A DNA stretch of 64,000 bases from Actinomycetota bacterium (GTDB lineage: Bacteria > Actinomycetota > Thermoleophilia > Gaiellales > Gaiellaceae), in the NCBI GenBank assembly GCA_003162055.1, contig PMNA01000026.1:34025-98024 (forward strand), read 5' to 3'. A model generated the notes under the pieces. That model was not told the origin of the DNA. It saw only the letters and a list, made by a program, of their open reading frames with translations, and did no database searches. Below, piece after piece: positions 1-7,900 of this stretch (within the stretch, counting starts at the first letter, position 1; each line of letters starts with the position of its first letter). The position numbers and the translations under genes are program-made.

Positions 1-2
1 CC

Positions 3-458
3 GGCCAGGACTTCAACGCGCCGGTCAAAGCTATCGAGCCCGGCGACTTCCGATCGATTCTCGAGCTCAACCTGATCGGGCCGCTCGAGGCGATGCAAGC
101 CGTGATCCCGCTCATGCGCCGCCAGGGCTCGGGCGCAATCGTGAACGTCAGCTCCGGAACAACCAAGATGGTCCTCACCGGCTCGGCCGGCTATTCCGCG
201 AGCAAGGCCGCTCTGAACCACCTCTCTCTGGTCGCGCGAGAGGAGCTGGCTTCCGACGGCATCGCCGTCTCGCTGATCTACCCCTACATCACGGCGACCG
301 ACCTGGAGAAGAACGCTATCGGCGCCGACGAGAATTCTTCGGCCGGTCCTCCCTCGAACTTACCTCCCGCCGATCCGCCCGAGAAGGTCGCTGCGGCGAT
401 CCTGAGCCTGATCGAATCGGGCCAGGCCGAGCTGAACCTGGTGCCCAGTCGTGACTAG
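3..458 (+). CDS. Short-chain dehydrogenase/reductase, C-terminal part
   Basis: The window opens inside this gene, leaving about 151 C-terminal residues. The segment reads as a classical SDR: the N-L-I-G helix (LNLIGPLEAM), the catalytic-serine strand (AIVNVSS) and the active-site YSASKAAL with the Tyr-x3-Lys pair. The glycine-rich NAD(P)-binding motif lies upstream and is not visible. SDRs of this kind are soluble NAD(P)H-dependent oxidoreductases acting on alcohol or keto groups; the substrate cannot be told from this fragment. It is followed by a 117-bp gap and a DUF2156 gene on the same strand, so co-transcription is possible but nothing links their functions. Confidence 0.85.
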   Translation, partial: GQDFNAPVKAIEPGDFRSILELNLIGPLEAMQAVIPLMRRQGSGAIVNVSSGTTKMVLTGSAGYSASKAALNHLSLVAREELASDGIAVSLIYPYITATDLEKNAIGADENSSAGPPSNLPPADPPEKVAAAILSLIESGQAELNLVPSRD

Positions 459-575
459 CCGGTTAATTCCCTCGCCGTCCGGGGAACAGCAGCGCGGAAC
501 CGCGAGGAGGGCGACGAGGCCGCGGCCCACGTCAGCTGACAGACTCCCACCACTAACTCCGCCCAGTTCCGCGCA

Positions 576-1598
576 ATGAGAAGCGTTCTCAGCGACGAGC
601 ATCCGAGCACCAGCAGGAGTGCGAACGGCAAGAGCTTCCTCGCGCAGCTCGATCTCTTCGGCACCGTGCCGCTCTCTTTCCTGCTGCGCTACGACGCGCC
701 GTGGCGAACCTTCTCGCTCGGCGAGGGAGTCATCTGCTATCTCGAGTCGCCGCGGGCAGCCATCGTCTGGACAGATCCGCTCTGCGAGGAGTCGGAGCTG
801 TCCGCGTTGCTGGCTGCTTTCGGGCGGGCCATGCGTGTCGAGCACCGCTCTGTTTGCCTGCTCGTAATCTCCGAGCGAACCGCACGAGCGGCGCTCGCCA
901 ACGGCTACTCGGCGCTGAAGATCGGAGAGGAGCCCTGGTTCGACCTCGCCGACTGGCACACGCCGCGCGGGAACCGCGGTAAGAAGTACCGCTGGGCGGT
1001 GAATCACGCCCGCCGCATGGGAGTTGAGATCGAGGAGTACCGCCCGGGCGAGGCTAGGGACATCGATTTCGAGAACGAGGTGCTGGACGTGCTCGCACGC
1101 TGGCGAGCCCATCTGAAGCGACCCGAGTCGAACTCCTTCCTGGGTACCGCGCCGTTTGAGCAGCCGTCTTTGAAGCGTGTCTTTCTCGCGCGCCGCGCCG
1201 GAACAGCCGAAGCCGCTCTCGCGTGCTCCTATCTCCCCGCGCTCAACGGTTGGTATCTGGAGGACTCGTTCCGGGCGCCGGATGCCGCCAACGGCGCGAC
1301 GGAGCTGCTGATCTCCACGGCGCTCATGCGGTTGCAGGCCGACGGCGCTGCGGGAGCCGCGTTCGCCCTGGCCCCCATGCGCGGCGTCGGCGAGCAGCTC
1401 GACCCCCGCGCGCGCTTGGTTGGTCGCATAGTGGCGCGAGCGATACGCCGGGTAGACCACCGCTACGGTTTCGGCGCGATGGCCCGCTACGAGGCGCGCT
1501 TCGAGCCCAGCGAGTGGCAGCCGTGTTACCTCGCTTTCCTGCCGGCGCTACCGCGCCCGAGCGCCATTCGGGCGGCTCTGCGGACTCTATCCGTCTGA
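576..1598 (+). CDS. DUF2156 / phosphatidylglycerol lysyltransferase C-terminal-like protein
   Basis: A 340-residue soluble protein resembling the DUF2156 (LPG_synthase_C) domain, a tandem GNAT-like fold known from the cytoplasmic part of MprF, which transfers an aminoacyl group from tRNA to lipid. Visible family traits are the early core strands (VIWTDPLC), the basic segment GNRGKKYRWAVNHARRMG near residues 135-155, and a C-terminal half with WYLEDSFR and a stretch that ends in FALAPM. No membrane segments are present, so it lacks the MprF flippase part. Stand-alone members are also proposed as acyltransferases, so the substrate is open. It converges with the histidine kinase gene, overlapping its 3' end by 12 bp. 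Confidence 0.75.
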   Translation: MRSVLSDEHPSTSRSANGKSFLAQLDLFGTVPLSFLLRYDAPWRTFSLGEGVICYLESPRAAIVWTDPLCEESELSALLAAFGRAMRVEHRSVCLLVISERTARAALANGYSALKIGEEPWFDLADWHTPRGNRGKKYRWAVNHARRMGVEIEEYRPGEARDIDFENEVLDVLARWRAHLKRPESNSFLGTAPFEQPSLKRVFLARRAGTAEAALACSYLPALNGWYLEDSFRAPDAANGATELLISTALMRLQADGAAGAAFALAPMRGVGEQLDPRARLVGRIVARAIRRVDHRYGFGAMARYEARFEPSEWQPCYLAFLPALPRPSAIRAALRTLSV

Positions 1599-2675
1599 CT
1601 CCGTTTTCTCGCGCTTCCTGCTCACCGTGCTCTCGCCCTGGCTCGGAGCCGCGTCGTCCCCTTCGCCGGCGAGCGTGAAGTAGAAGACGGCGCCCTTCCC
1701 GGGCTCTGAGTCGGCCCAGATACGACCGCCGTGCCGGTCGACAATCCGGGCGACGAGTGCCAGGCCCACTCCCGTTCCCTCGAACTCGCCGCGGCCGTGC
1801 AGGCGCTCGAAGGCCTGGAACAACCGCCCGGACTGACCCATGTCGAACCCCACTCCGTTGTCGCGAACGAACATCACGGGCACCTTGTTCAGCCGCGAGG
1901 AACCGACCTCGACTCGTGCCTGCGGCTCCGCCCCGCGCGAGAATTTGATCGCGTTGGAGATGAGATTCACGAACACCCGCTTGAGCAGGACACGGTCGGC
2001 ATCGACGACCGGTAGCTCACCGATCTCCAGATCGACATCGGAGGCAGCGAGCTGCGGCTCCAGCTCACCGATAGCCTCGCGGGTGAGCAGATCGAGATCG
2101 ACCGACTCGAGCTCGAGTGGCAGACGACTGGCCTGAGCCAAACCGAGCAGATCGGCGACCAGCTCGTTCATGCCCCGCGCGCCCTTGATGATCAGTTCGA
2201 TGCAGCGGCGAGCTTCCGGCGGCAAGTTCTCCGAGTGGCGGGCGTCCAGCGTCTGCGCAAAACCCAGCACTGCCTGCAACGAGGTGCGAAGATCGTGCGA
2301 GATCGAGTAGCTGAAGGTCTCGAGCTCGGCATTGGAGATCTCGAGTTCCTTGGTGCGCTCGATCAGAGTGTCGTTCATCTCGGCCAGCTCCTGGCTCATC
2401 TGCTCGAGCCGGTGCCGAGCCACCGAGAAGGGCCGCATCGCCTCGGCGAGGAAGCGCGCGGCGCGCTCGTCAAGGAGCTCGCCGTTGAGGTCGTCCGGCG
2501 GCTCTCCGGCTCGCAGTGCCTCGACGTGCGCTGCGGCGATGTCCGATGATTCGAGCCCGGCCTGGAGGCTTTGCTTCCCCAACTCCCGGCCGCGTGCCAG
2601 CTCGTCTTCGCTCTCCGCGGCAATGTATGCCCACAAAGAGCCGGCGTAAGCCGATCGCAGATCAGGCTCGCTCAT
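1587..2675 (-). CDS. Sensor histidine kinase with RsbU-like N-terminal domain
   Basis: A cytoplasmic sensor kinase of 362 residues. The first ~95 residues are helical and resemble the RsbU N-terminal partner-binding domain (ARGRELGKQSLQAGL). A coiled-coil linker (~100-125) leads to a HisKA dimerisation helix with the phospho-acceptor in FSYSISHDLRTS (His about 127). The HATPase domain follows with its N box (LISNAIKFS), G1 box (VRDNGVGFDM) and G2 box (FEGTGVGLAL). There is no transmembrane segment and no PAS or GAF domain, so the input is probably a protein partner. ATG at 2675 is preferred over a TTG ten codons upstream because GGAG lies 9 bases before it. No response regulator is adjacent, so it is an orphan here. 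Confidence 0.88.
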   Translation of the reverse strand: MSEPDLRSAYAGSLWAYIAAESEDELARGRELGKQSLQAGLESSDIAAAHVEALRAGEPPDDLNGELLDERAARFLAEAMRPFSVARHRLEQMSQELAEMNDTLIERTKELEISNAELETFSYSISHDLRTSLQAVLGFAQTLDARHSENLPPEARRCIELIIKGARGMNELVADLLGLAQASRLPLELESVDLDLLTREAIGELEPQLAASDVDLEIGELPVVDADRVLLKRVFVNLISNAIKFSRGAEPQARVEVGSSRLNKVPVMFVRDNGVGFDMGQSGRLFQAFERLHGRGEFEGTGVGLALVARIVDRHGGRIWADSEPGKGAVFYFTLAGEGDDAAPSQGESTVSRKREKTESDG

Positions 2676-2887
2676 CGGCTCGATCTCCGCGATTTCTCTC
2701 GGCAAGAGTGGTCACCGCCGCCTCGGGCCGTTCTCGAGCGGCGGCCTGCGATGTGGATAGAGCTCGGGCAGCATCATCTATTCCCTTTCAGGGTGAGTAC
2801 TCCAAATCCCTACCCGCTTTCTCGATTATCAAGCGACCATCCGTGCAATTGAGCCGGCCCCGACTGGATATGGAACACTTGCGGCGC

Positions 2888-2960
2888 GGGCGGTTAGCTC
2901 AGCTGGGAGAGCGCCTGCCTTACAAGCAGGAGGTCGCTGGTTCGAGACCGGCACCGCCCA
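2888..2960 (+). tRNA. tRNA-Val (anticodon TAC)
   Basis: The cloverleaf can be drawn by eye. The acceptor arms are GGGCGGT (2888-2894) and ACCGCCC (2953-2959) with discriminator A2960. The D-loop is TTAGCTCAGCTGGGAGAGC. The anticodon stem CCTGC/GCAGG encloses loop CTTACAA with anticodon TAC at 2921-2923. The T-arm is CTGGTTCGAGACCGG. TAC reads GTA/GTG valine codons. The 3' CCA is not encoded (the sequence continues ACTTC), so it must be added enzymatically. Confidence 0.97.
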
Positions 2961-3132
2961 CTTCTCCGGCGAAAGTCGGCCCGCGGAGCGCGGCTTAGAC
3001 TTTCGCCGGTATGGCCTCTGTGCACGAGTCTGCGCGCCTTTGGCGCTTGTGACTCGTCTGCTCCCAGGCGCGGGGCGGACTAGCCGTGATTGTGGGCAGT
3101 GTTCGTGATGTGAGTGTTGGGGACGGCGGATA

Positions 3133-3271
3133 GTGAGCCGCGCCCGCCATGTCGGTCGCTCCGTTTCCGTCAGAAGTCCGCCTCCCGTTGGGAGGCATGA
3201 AGACTTCTGACGGCGAAAGGCAACGGCGACCTGGGGATGGCGTTTGTGAGCCGCGCCCGCCATGTCGGTCG
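3133..3271. repeat. 26-bp direct repeat pair, 113 bp apart
   Basis: The 26-base stretch beginning GTGAGCCGCGCCCGCC occurs identically at 3133-3158 and 3246-3271. The copies flank the hairpin at 3167-3213. Function is unknown; it could be a small duplicated regulatory or transcribed unit. Confidence 0.85.
3167..3213. repeat. Nested long hairpin (12-bp outer, 7-bp inner stem)
   Basis: The outer arms CCGTCAGAAGTC (3167-3178) and GACTTCTGACGG (3202-3213) are perfect complements. Inside, GCCTCCC (3180-3186) pairs with GGGAGGC (3190-3196) across a GTT loop, with a 1-base/5-base internal loop between the stems. There is no T-run after it, so it is not an obvious intrinsic terminator. It may be part of a small RNA or a 5' leader. 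Confidence 0.8.
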
Positions 3272-3485
3272 CGGCGGCCGTCGACGCCCCGAGAAAGCAA
3301 GGTAGCGGTTCTAGTTGTATGGGCGCCTCTGACCGAGTAGTCCGGCGGTGGGCTACTTTTACAGGGCATTCGTCGGCGGGTAGACCGTTTTCAGCTGATG
3401 TTTATCCAGGTTTTACGCGGGTTTTACGTCTAGATACCCCTTCTAGATGGCGGCCTCGGAGGGGCTTCAGGTACCCTGATCGGCC

Positions 3486-5012
3486 ATGCGCAAGCTAGTT
3501 CGAGGAAGTGTCATCCTCCTCGCCGCAATGGTCGTTCTGGCGACCGGCGCCTCGGGGGCACGGAAGATGGCGACGGTCAAGGCCTCTTCTGGTGCGCTGA
3601 ACACCGCTATTTTCTTCACGCCACTCTCCTCCACCGCCGACAACGCGACCGAGCTCGAGCGCATACAGGCGGCCGGCGCGAAGTACACGGCGATCCACGT
3701 GTATTGGAGCCAGATCGCGCCCTCGGGAACAACGAAGCCGGCCGGCTTCCAGGCTGACGATCCTGCCGACTCCAACTACAAGTGGGCTGGCACGGACAAC
3801 CAGGTCAAGGCTGCTGTGGCTGCCGGCCTCAAGCCGATGGTGTTCATTACGCAAGCTCCCGAGTGGGCCGAAGGCTCAGGTATCGGATCGCAGGACCGGG
3901 GCAGCCACAAACCGAGCCCGAGCGAGCTGGCGAAGTTCGTGACCGCCGCGGCGACACGCTATAGCGGAAGCTTCGACGGGCTACCGAGAGTGCAGTACTG
4001 GGCGATCTGGAACGAGCCCAACCTGAATACGTTCCTCGACCCTCAGGTAGTCAAGAAGAAGGCTTTTTCCCCCGCCTGGTACCGCTCGATGCTCAACGCC
4101 GCGGCCGATGCCATCCACGGGGTGAGTGCGAGCAACGTCGTCATCGGCGGAGAGACGGCGCCGTTCGGCTTCAACACGGCGAATCGAACCCAAACCAGGC
4201 CGATCACCTTCATGGAGAACGTGCTCTGCGTAAAAGAGAAGAAGGTCGTCAACAAAAAGACCAAGGCGGTCACCTATACCTACAAGGCCTCCTGCAAGAC
4301 GAAGACGAAATTCGACGTCTGGTCACATCACCCGTACACGCAGGGCGGCCCGACGATGAAGTCGCCGAACCACGGCAACGCATCGCTCGGCGACATGGGC
4401 GCGATGCGGAGCGTGTTGAACGCCGCCATCAAGGCGAACCACGTCGTATCCAGTCAGAAACCACGGCTCTGGGTGACGGAGTTCAGCTGGGATTCCAAGC
4501 CGCCCGATCCGGGGGGCGTCCCGATCGCACTGGAGACGCGCTGGGTCTCGCAGATGCTCTATCAGATGCGGATCTCCGGGGTATCGCTCGTGAGCTGGTT
4601 CCTTCTGAGCGACCAGCCGATGGACTCCTCGAAATTCCAATCCGGCCTCTATTACGCCAGTTCCAGCGGTATCTCTTCGGAGAGAGCCAAGCCCATCTTG
4701 CGCGCCTTCCGCTTCCCCTTCGTTGCCATGCCTCAGACAGTCAAGGGCAAGACAACGGTGACGCTTTGGGGGCGAACGCCGGCCGGCAAGTCGGGTCAAG
4801 TTTTAATCGAGAGCAAGTCCGGCAGCAAGTGGAAGAAGGTCAAGACGCTGTCGGCCAACAGCTTCGGCATCTTCAAGGCCCGTATCGCGAAGCCTGCGGG
4901 AGCCACGTCCTTCAAAGCACTCCTGTCTAACGGAAGCGATCAGTCCGCCGCGTTCGCGCTGAAGACCCCAAAGAAGTCCTGGCACGGCGGCGTTTTCGGG
5001 ATAAACACTTGA
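3486..5012 (+). CDS. Secreted glycoside hydrolase, clan A TIM barrel
   Basis: A 508-residue exported glycosidase. Residues 1-25 are a classical Sec signal (MRKLVRGSVILLAAMVVLAT, then a small-residue cleavage site). Residues ~35-410 form a (beta/alpha)8 barrel of the GH39/GH5-like clan. YWAIWNEPN carries the acid/base Glu (about E177), and RLWVTEFSW carries the putative nucleophile Glu (about E332). The C-terminal ~100 residues look like a small beta-sandwich rich in Ser and Lys. It precedes polymer-assembly genes, so a role in trimming or remodelling the surface glycan is reasonable, but the linkage it cuts is unknown. ATG at 3486 begins the signal peptide directly. Confidence 0.85.
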   Translation: MRKLVRGSVILLAAMVVLATGASGARKMATVKASSGALNTAIFFTPLSSTADNATELERIQAAGAKYTAIHVYWSQIAPSGTTKPAGFQADDPADSNYKWAGTDNQVKAAVAAGLKPMVFITQAPEWAEGSGIGSQDRGSHKPSPSELAKFVTAAATRYSGSFDGLPRVQYWAIWNEPNLNTFLDPQVVKKKAFSPAWYRSMLNAAADAIHGVSASNVVIGGETAPFGFNTANRTQTRPITFMENVLCVKEKKVVNKKTKAVTYTYKASCKTKTKFDVWSHHPYTQGGPTMKSPNHGNASLGDMGAMRSVLNAAIKANHVVSSQKPRLWVTEFSWDSKPPDPGGVPIALETRWVSQMLYQMRISGVSLVSWFLLSDQPMDSSKFQSGLYYASSSGISSERAKPILRAFRFPFVAMPQTVKGKTTVTLWGRTPAGKSGQVLIESKSGSKWKKVKTLSANSFGIFKARIAKPAGATSFKALLSNGSDQSAAFALKTPKKSWHGGVFGINT

Positions 5013-5187
5013 GCTCCTCCGAGAGCTCGTCGAGACAGCACACCTCTTAGCAAGCTTCTTCGCAGCCCGGGAACTGCCTGTCCCGAAGCTCTTCCGTAGC
5101 GACCGGTATACCGATTCGGGAGTCTGGGCTTTCGGCAGCGAACGCGAGCCATCCAGGTGCTCCTGACCTCCGACTCGCCGCTCGGAA

Positions 5188-5217
5188 CGCGAGATCCCGA
5201 CGCAGTGTGATCTCGCG
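5188..5217. terminator. Hairpin between convergent genes, probable bidirectional terminator
   Basis: CGCGAGATC (5188-5196) and GATCTCGCG (5209-5217) are perfect 9-bp arms with a 12-base loop, followed by AAAAAG on the + strand. It sits between the 3' ends of the convergent glycosidase and small secreted protein genes. The U-tract is not canonical for either direction. Confidence 0.45.
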
Positions 5218-5235
5218 AAAAAGCGCCGAGCCGGG

Positions 5236-5721
5236 CTAGGTGCGCTGTTTCCGAATAGCGTTGATGCCGATTGCGATCGTCGTGAGAACGATCAGGGCAA
5301 GTAGGGCGCCGAGACGCCCGGTGCTTCCGGAACCGGGACTCGTGATCACCGCGCCGAGCGACCTTCCGAGCGACGCCGACGGCGTCTTGACCGTGGCGAC
5401 ATGGATTTTGCCGATCGAAGCGCCGTAGCGGGAATCGGTTGCAATATTCCTGAGCGTGTTGCGGTGCGCCGACTTAGGTACGGAGTTGAGTACCTTCCGA
5501 GTTGTCACCGAAGGCGCAACGGTCTTCTTTTTCCCGCTCGTCGCTTTCGAGCCACCGGCCGAGGGCGGATTATCGACGTACTGCTGGCACGCGGAGCAGT
5601 TGCCTGCCCCGGCGGCCATCGCAGCGGCGGGAACGATCAGCGCGGCGACCAAGATACAACTGGCAATGAATTTGCGCGAAATCACAGTAGGCACCAGCCT
5701 TTCCCGGTCTCGACGCGACAC
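5236..5721 (-). CDS. Small secreted protein anchored by a C-terminal membrane helix
   Basis: A protein of up to 161 residues not assigned to a known family. An N-terminal signal peptide (SRKFIASCILVAALIVPAAA) is followed by a Cys-x2-Cys motif (NCSACQQYVDNPP), a Lys/Ser/Thr-rich middle, and a single C-terminal transmembrane helix (LGALLALIVLTTIAIGI) with basic tail RKQRT. This gives an exported domain held at the membrane surface, resembling sortase substrates without an LPxTG. The upstream GTG (5721) adds a charged extension before the signal; GTG at 5694 or 5685 would give a more ordinary signal peptide. It lies between glycan genes but on the opposite strand. Confidence 0.65.
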   Translation of the reverse strand: MSRRDRERLVPTVISRKFIASCILVAALIVPAAAMAAGAGNCSACQQYVDNPPSAGGSKATSGKKKTVAPSVTTRKVLNSVPKSAHRNTLRNIATDSRYGASIGKIHVATVKTPSASLGRSLGAVITSPGSGSTGRLGALLALIVLTTIAIGINAIRKQRT

Positions 5722-5748
5722 GACACGAACGTTTAGTCTACCAATCCT

Positions 5749-7710
5749 GTGCCGCTGCTAAACAGAATTCGCTCGGCTGCTTTCTCACCGAGTCTGCAGA
5801 TTGCGTCTCTCGTAGCGATCGTGACGTTCGTAGCCGCCTACGACAACGGCAGCTACTCACTCCCGAGTCGGAATGTCCTCGCCATCGCCGTCTGGTGGGT
5901 CGTGATCGTCGGCGTGGCGTTACGCGCGCTGAGCCTGGAGGGTTCGACCCGCGCTTCAGTCGCTCTGGGCGGAGTCATCGCTGCGCTCTGCGCCTGGACA
6001 TTCATCTCGGTGTTCTGGGCGCCGAGCGCCGAGAACGCGTTCAACGAGTTCAACCGCGTGTCCCTGTTCCTCGGCGTCTTCGTGCTGACAACGCTTGCCG
6101 CTCGGCACCTGCCGGCCTCGTACTGGTGCAACGCGCTGGCGATCGCGATCTCGGCGGTGACCGTCGTCGCTCTCATCAGTCGGTTTTTCCCGGGTACTTT
6201 CTCCGACCAGGGGCTAAACGCATCACTCCCGAGTGTTGCGAACCGGCTCAGTTTCCCGCTGGGGTACTGGAACGGGCTGGCGATCTTCGCGGCACTCGCT
6301 CTACCCTTGCTGCTTCGAGTCGCCGTCTCGAGCAGCAACGCTATGACCAGAGCGCTCTCCGTGGCGCCTATGCCGGCGATCGCCTCGGCGGTGTTCCTGG
6401 CCTCCTCGCGAGGCGGAGCTCTGACAGCTTTCGTAGGCATCGTCGCCTTTCTCCTGCTCACCTCGCGACGCTGGACGGCAAGCGCCGCTCTTTTCTGGGG
6501 GCTGGCCGGCTCGGCGGCTTCGATACTCGTACTCGACTCCCGCAACGAGCTCGTCAATGGGCCGCTTGGAACGAGCACAGTCGAGCACCAGGGTCGAATT
6601 GCGGCACTGCTCGTGGCGCTCTGCTGCGTGCTCGCCGGTAGCGCCTATGCGCTAAGCCGCGAATTCGCGTCCCGCTTTGCAGAGAAGCGGACCTTCCGCC
6701 CCAAGCCCTGGCTGGGGCGGACCATCGTTGCGCTCGTAGTGGGGCTGTTCGTGATCGGGATCGTCGCCAGCCATCCGATTCGACAATTCGACGCCTTCAA
6801 GCGGGCGCCGTTTACCCCGACGAACAATTACGCAGCACAGCATTTGACCAGCGGCAGCGGCAGCGGGCGCTGGCAGTTCTGGACGGCCTCGATCGACCAG
6901 TGGAAGAGTCACCCGGTGCTCGGCAACGGAGCGGGCTCGTACGAGGCGTGGTGGCCCAAACACGAGCCGGCCGACTACCCGCACCCGGTGAAGGACGCCC
7001 ATTCTCTCTATTTGCAGTCGCTCGGAGAGCTGGGGATTCCAGGTTTTGCTCTCGTTCTGTCGCTGGCGTTGCTCGGAATCGGAATCGGAGCGCGGCGCGC
7101 ATTACGAAGGTCAGGTGAAAAACGCGCGAACCTGGCGGCGCTGACCGCCGTTTTCGCCGCCTTCTCGGTAGCGGCGGCGGTCGATTGGATGTGGGAGCTA
7201 ACCGTCGTGGCCGGGGTTGGAATCGTCGCGCTCGCGCTTCTCAGCAGCGCTGCCGTCACCGATCCCGGCCGGCCGCGGTTGGTCGAGAGCAACGAGCCAC
7301 GCCACCGGCAAAGAGGATTCGGCTTCGGCGTAGCCGCGCTCGTGGGTGTCTGGCTGCTCATCTGTGCGCAGGGGGTTCCGCTCCTCTCTCAATTGAGAAT
7401 CAAGGACAGCCAGGCGTACGTAAACAGCGGAAACACGAATCAGGCAATTCGAGCCGCCATGGATGCCCGAAATCTCCAGCCCTGGGCAGCGAGCCCCTAC
7501 CTCCAGCTTGCGCTCGTAGCCGAAAAGGAGGGGCAGTTCGAGCAGGCGCATAACTGGATCAACAGTGCGATCAAGCGCGACCCGAGCGACTGGCACCTCT
7601 GGCTGGTAGCCTCTCGCCTCGACATCGAGCTGGGCGATTCGAAGGGCGCGCAACAGAGTCTGAAACAAGCGAAATCGCTCAATCCGAGATCGCCGATCTT
7701 CGCCGGTTAG
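5749..7710 (+). CDS. O-antigen polymerase/ligase-like membrane protein with TPR tail
   Basis: A 653-residue multi-pass protein with about 12 hydrophobic helices. The long extracytoplasmic loop contains GSGSGRWQFW and the Wzy_C/WaaL-type signature HPVLGNGAGSYEAWW followed by KDAHSLYLQSLGELG. This family polymerises or ligates lipid-linked glycans outside the membrane. After the last helix (~residue 555) the C-terminal ~95 residues form two to three TPR-like helical repeats (NTNQAIRAAMDARNLQPWA and EGQFEQAHNWINSAI), likely a partner-binding tail. Start is GTG at 5749. It is one of five polymerase-like proteins in the window, and the only one with TPRs. Confidence 0.85.
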   Translation: MPLLNRIRSAAFSPSLQIASLVAIVTFVAAYDNGSYSLPSRNVLAIAVWWVVIVGVALRALSLEGSTRASVALGGVIAALCAWTFISVFWAPSAENAFNEFNRVSLFLGVFVLTTLAARHLPASYWCNALAIAISAVTVVALISRFFPGTFSDQGLNASLPSVANRLSFPLGYWNGLAIFAALALPLLLRVAVSSSNAMTRALSVAPMPAIASAVFLASSRGGALTAFVGIVAFLLLTSRRWTASAALFWGLAGSAASILVLDSRNELVNGPLGTSTVEHQGRIAALLVALCCVLAGSAYALSREFASRFAEKRTFRPKPWLGRTIVALVVGLFVIGIVASHPIRQFDAFKRAPFTPTNNYAAQHLTSGSGSGRWQFWTASIDQWKSHPVLGNGAGSYEAWWPKHEPADYPHPVKDAHSLYLQSLGELGIPGFALVLSLALLGIGIGARRALRRSGEKRANLAALTAVFAAFSVAAAVDWMWELTVVAGVGIVALALLSSAAVTDPGRPRLVESNEPRHRQRGFGFGVAALVGVWLLICAQGVPLLSQLRIKDSQAYVNSGNTNQAIRAAMDARNLQPWAASPYLQLALVAEKEGQFEQAHNWINSAIKRDPSDWHLWLVASRLDIELGDSKGAQQSLKQAKSLNPRSPIFAG

Positions 7711-7803
7711 CACAAAAGAGCGCATTTCGGCCGTTGGTCAGCCCGATTCGAGAGCGATTTCGATCTCGGGATCAACGTAAAATGCAGGTAAGAATTAGGA
7801 GTT

Positions 7804-7827
7804 TGCCTATTGCCATCAAAATAGGCA
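7804..7827. promoter_or_regulatory. 8-bp perfect inverted repeat upstream of the sugar transferase
   Basis: TGCCTATT (7804-7811) and AATAGGCA (7820-7827) are separated by 8 bases in a locally AT-rich stretch, about 75 bp before the TTG start of the initiating sugar transferase. It could be an operator or a leader hairpin. No known regulator motif is recognised. Confidence 0.4.
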
Positions 7828-7900
7828 GGTGTTAGCGTAGGCTGAGTTGGGAAACGTAACCTGACCACCGCCAACGTATTCGAACGAAGCGGAGTAGTAG

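Larger units (their letters stand above)
2961..3485. other. Non-coding stretch with direct repeat and long hairpin
   Basis: No convincing gene is seen here; open frames lack family features and have odd composition. Two structures stand out: a 26-bp perfect direct repeat (3133-3158 and 3246-3271) and, between its copies, a 12-bp perfect inverted repeat with a second stem nested inside (3167-3213). Near the downstream gene the DNA becomes AT-richer (TTTTACGCGGGTTTTACG around 3411-3430), and the promoter of the secreted glycosidase probably lies there. Confidence 0.6.

Noticed and set aside
360..1460. A long minus-strand open frame opposite the DUF2156 gene
   Set aside because: Arg/Gly/Leu-rich translation with no family traits, antisense to a good gene; typical GC-driven shadow.
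2961..3485. Possible riboswitch upstream of the glycosidase
   Set aside because: No conserved core of a riboswitch class that I know could be found; only a hairpin and direct repeats are certain.
2888..3485. Integrated element at the tRNA-Val gene
   Set aside because: No integrase gene and no repeat of the tRNA 3' end was seen within the window.
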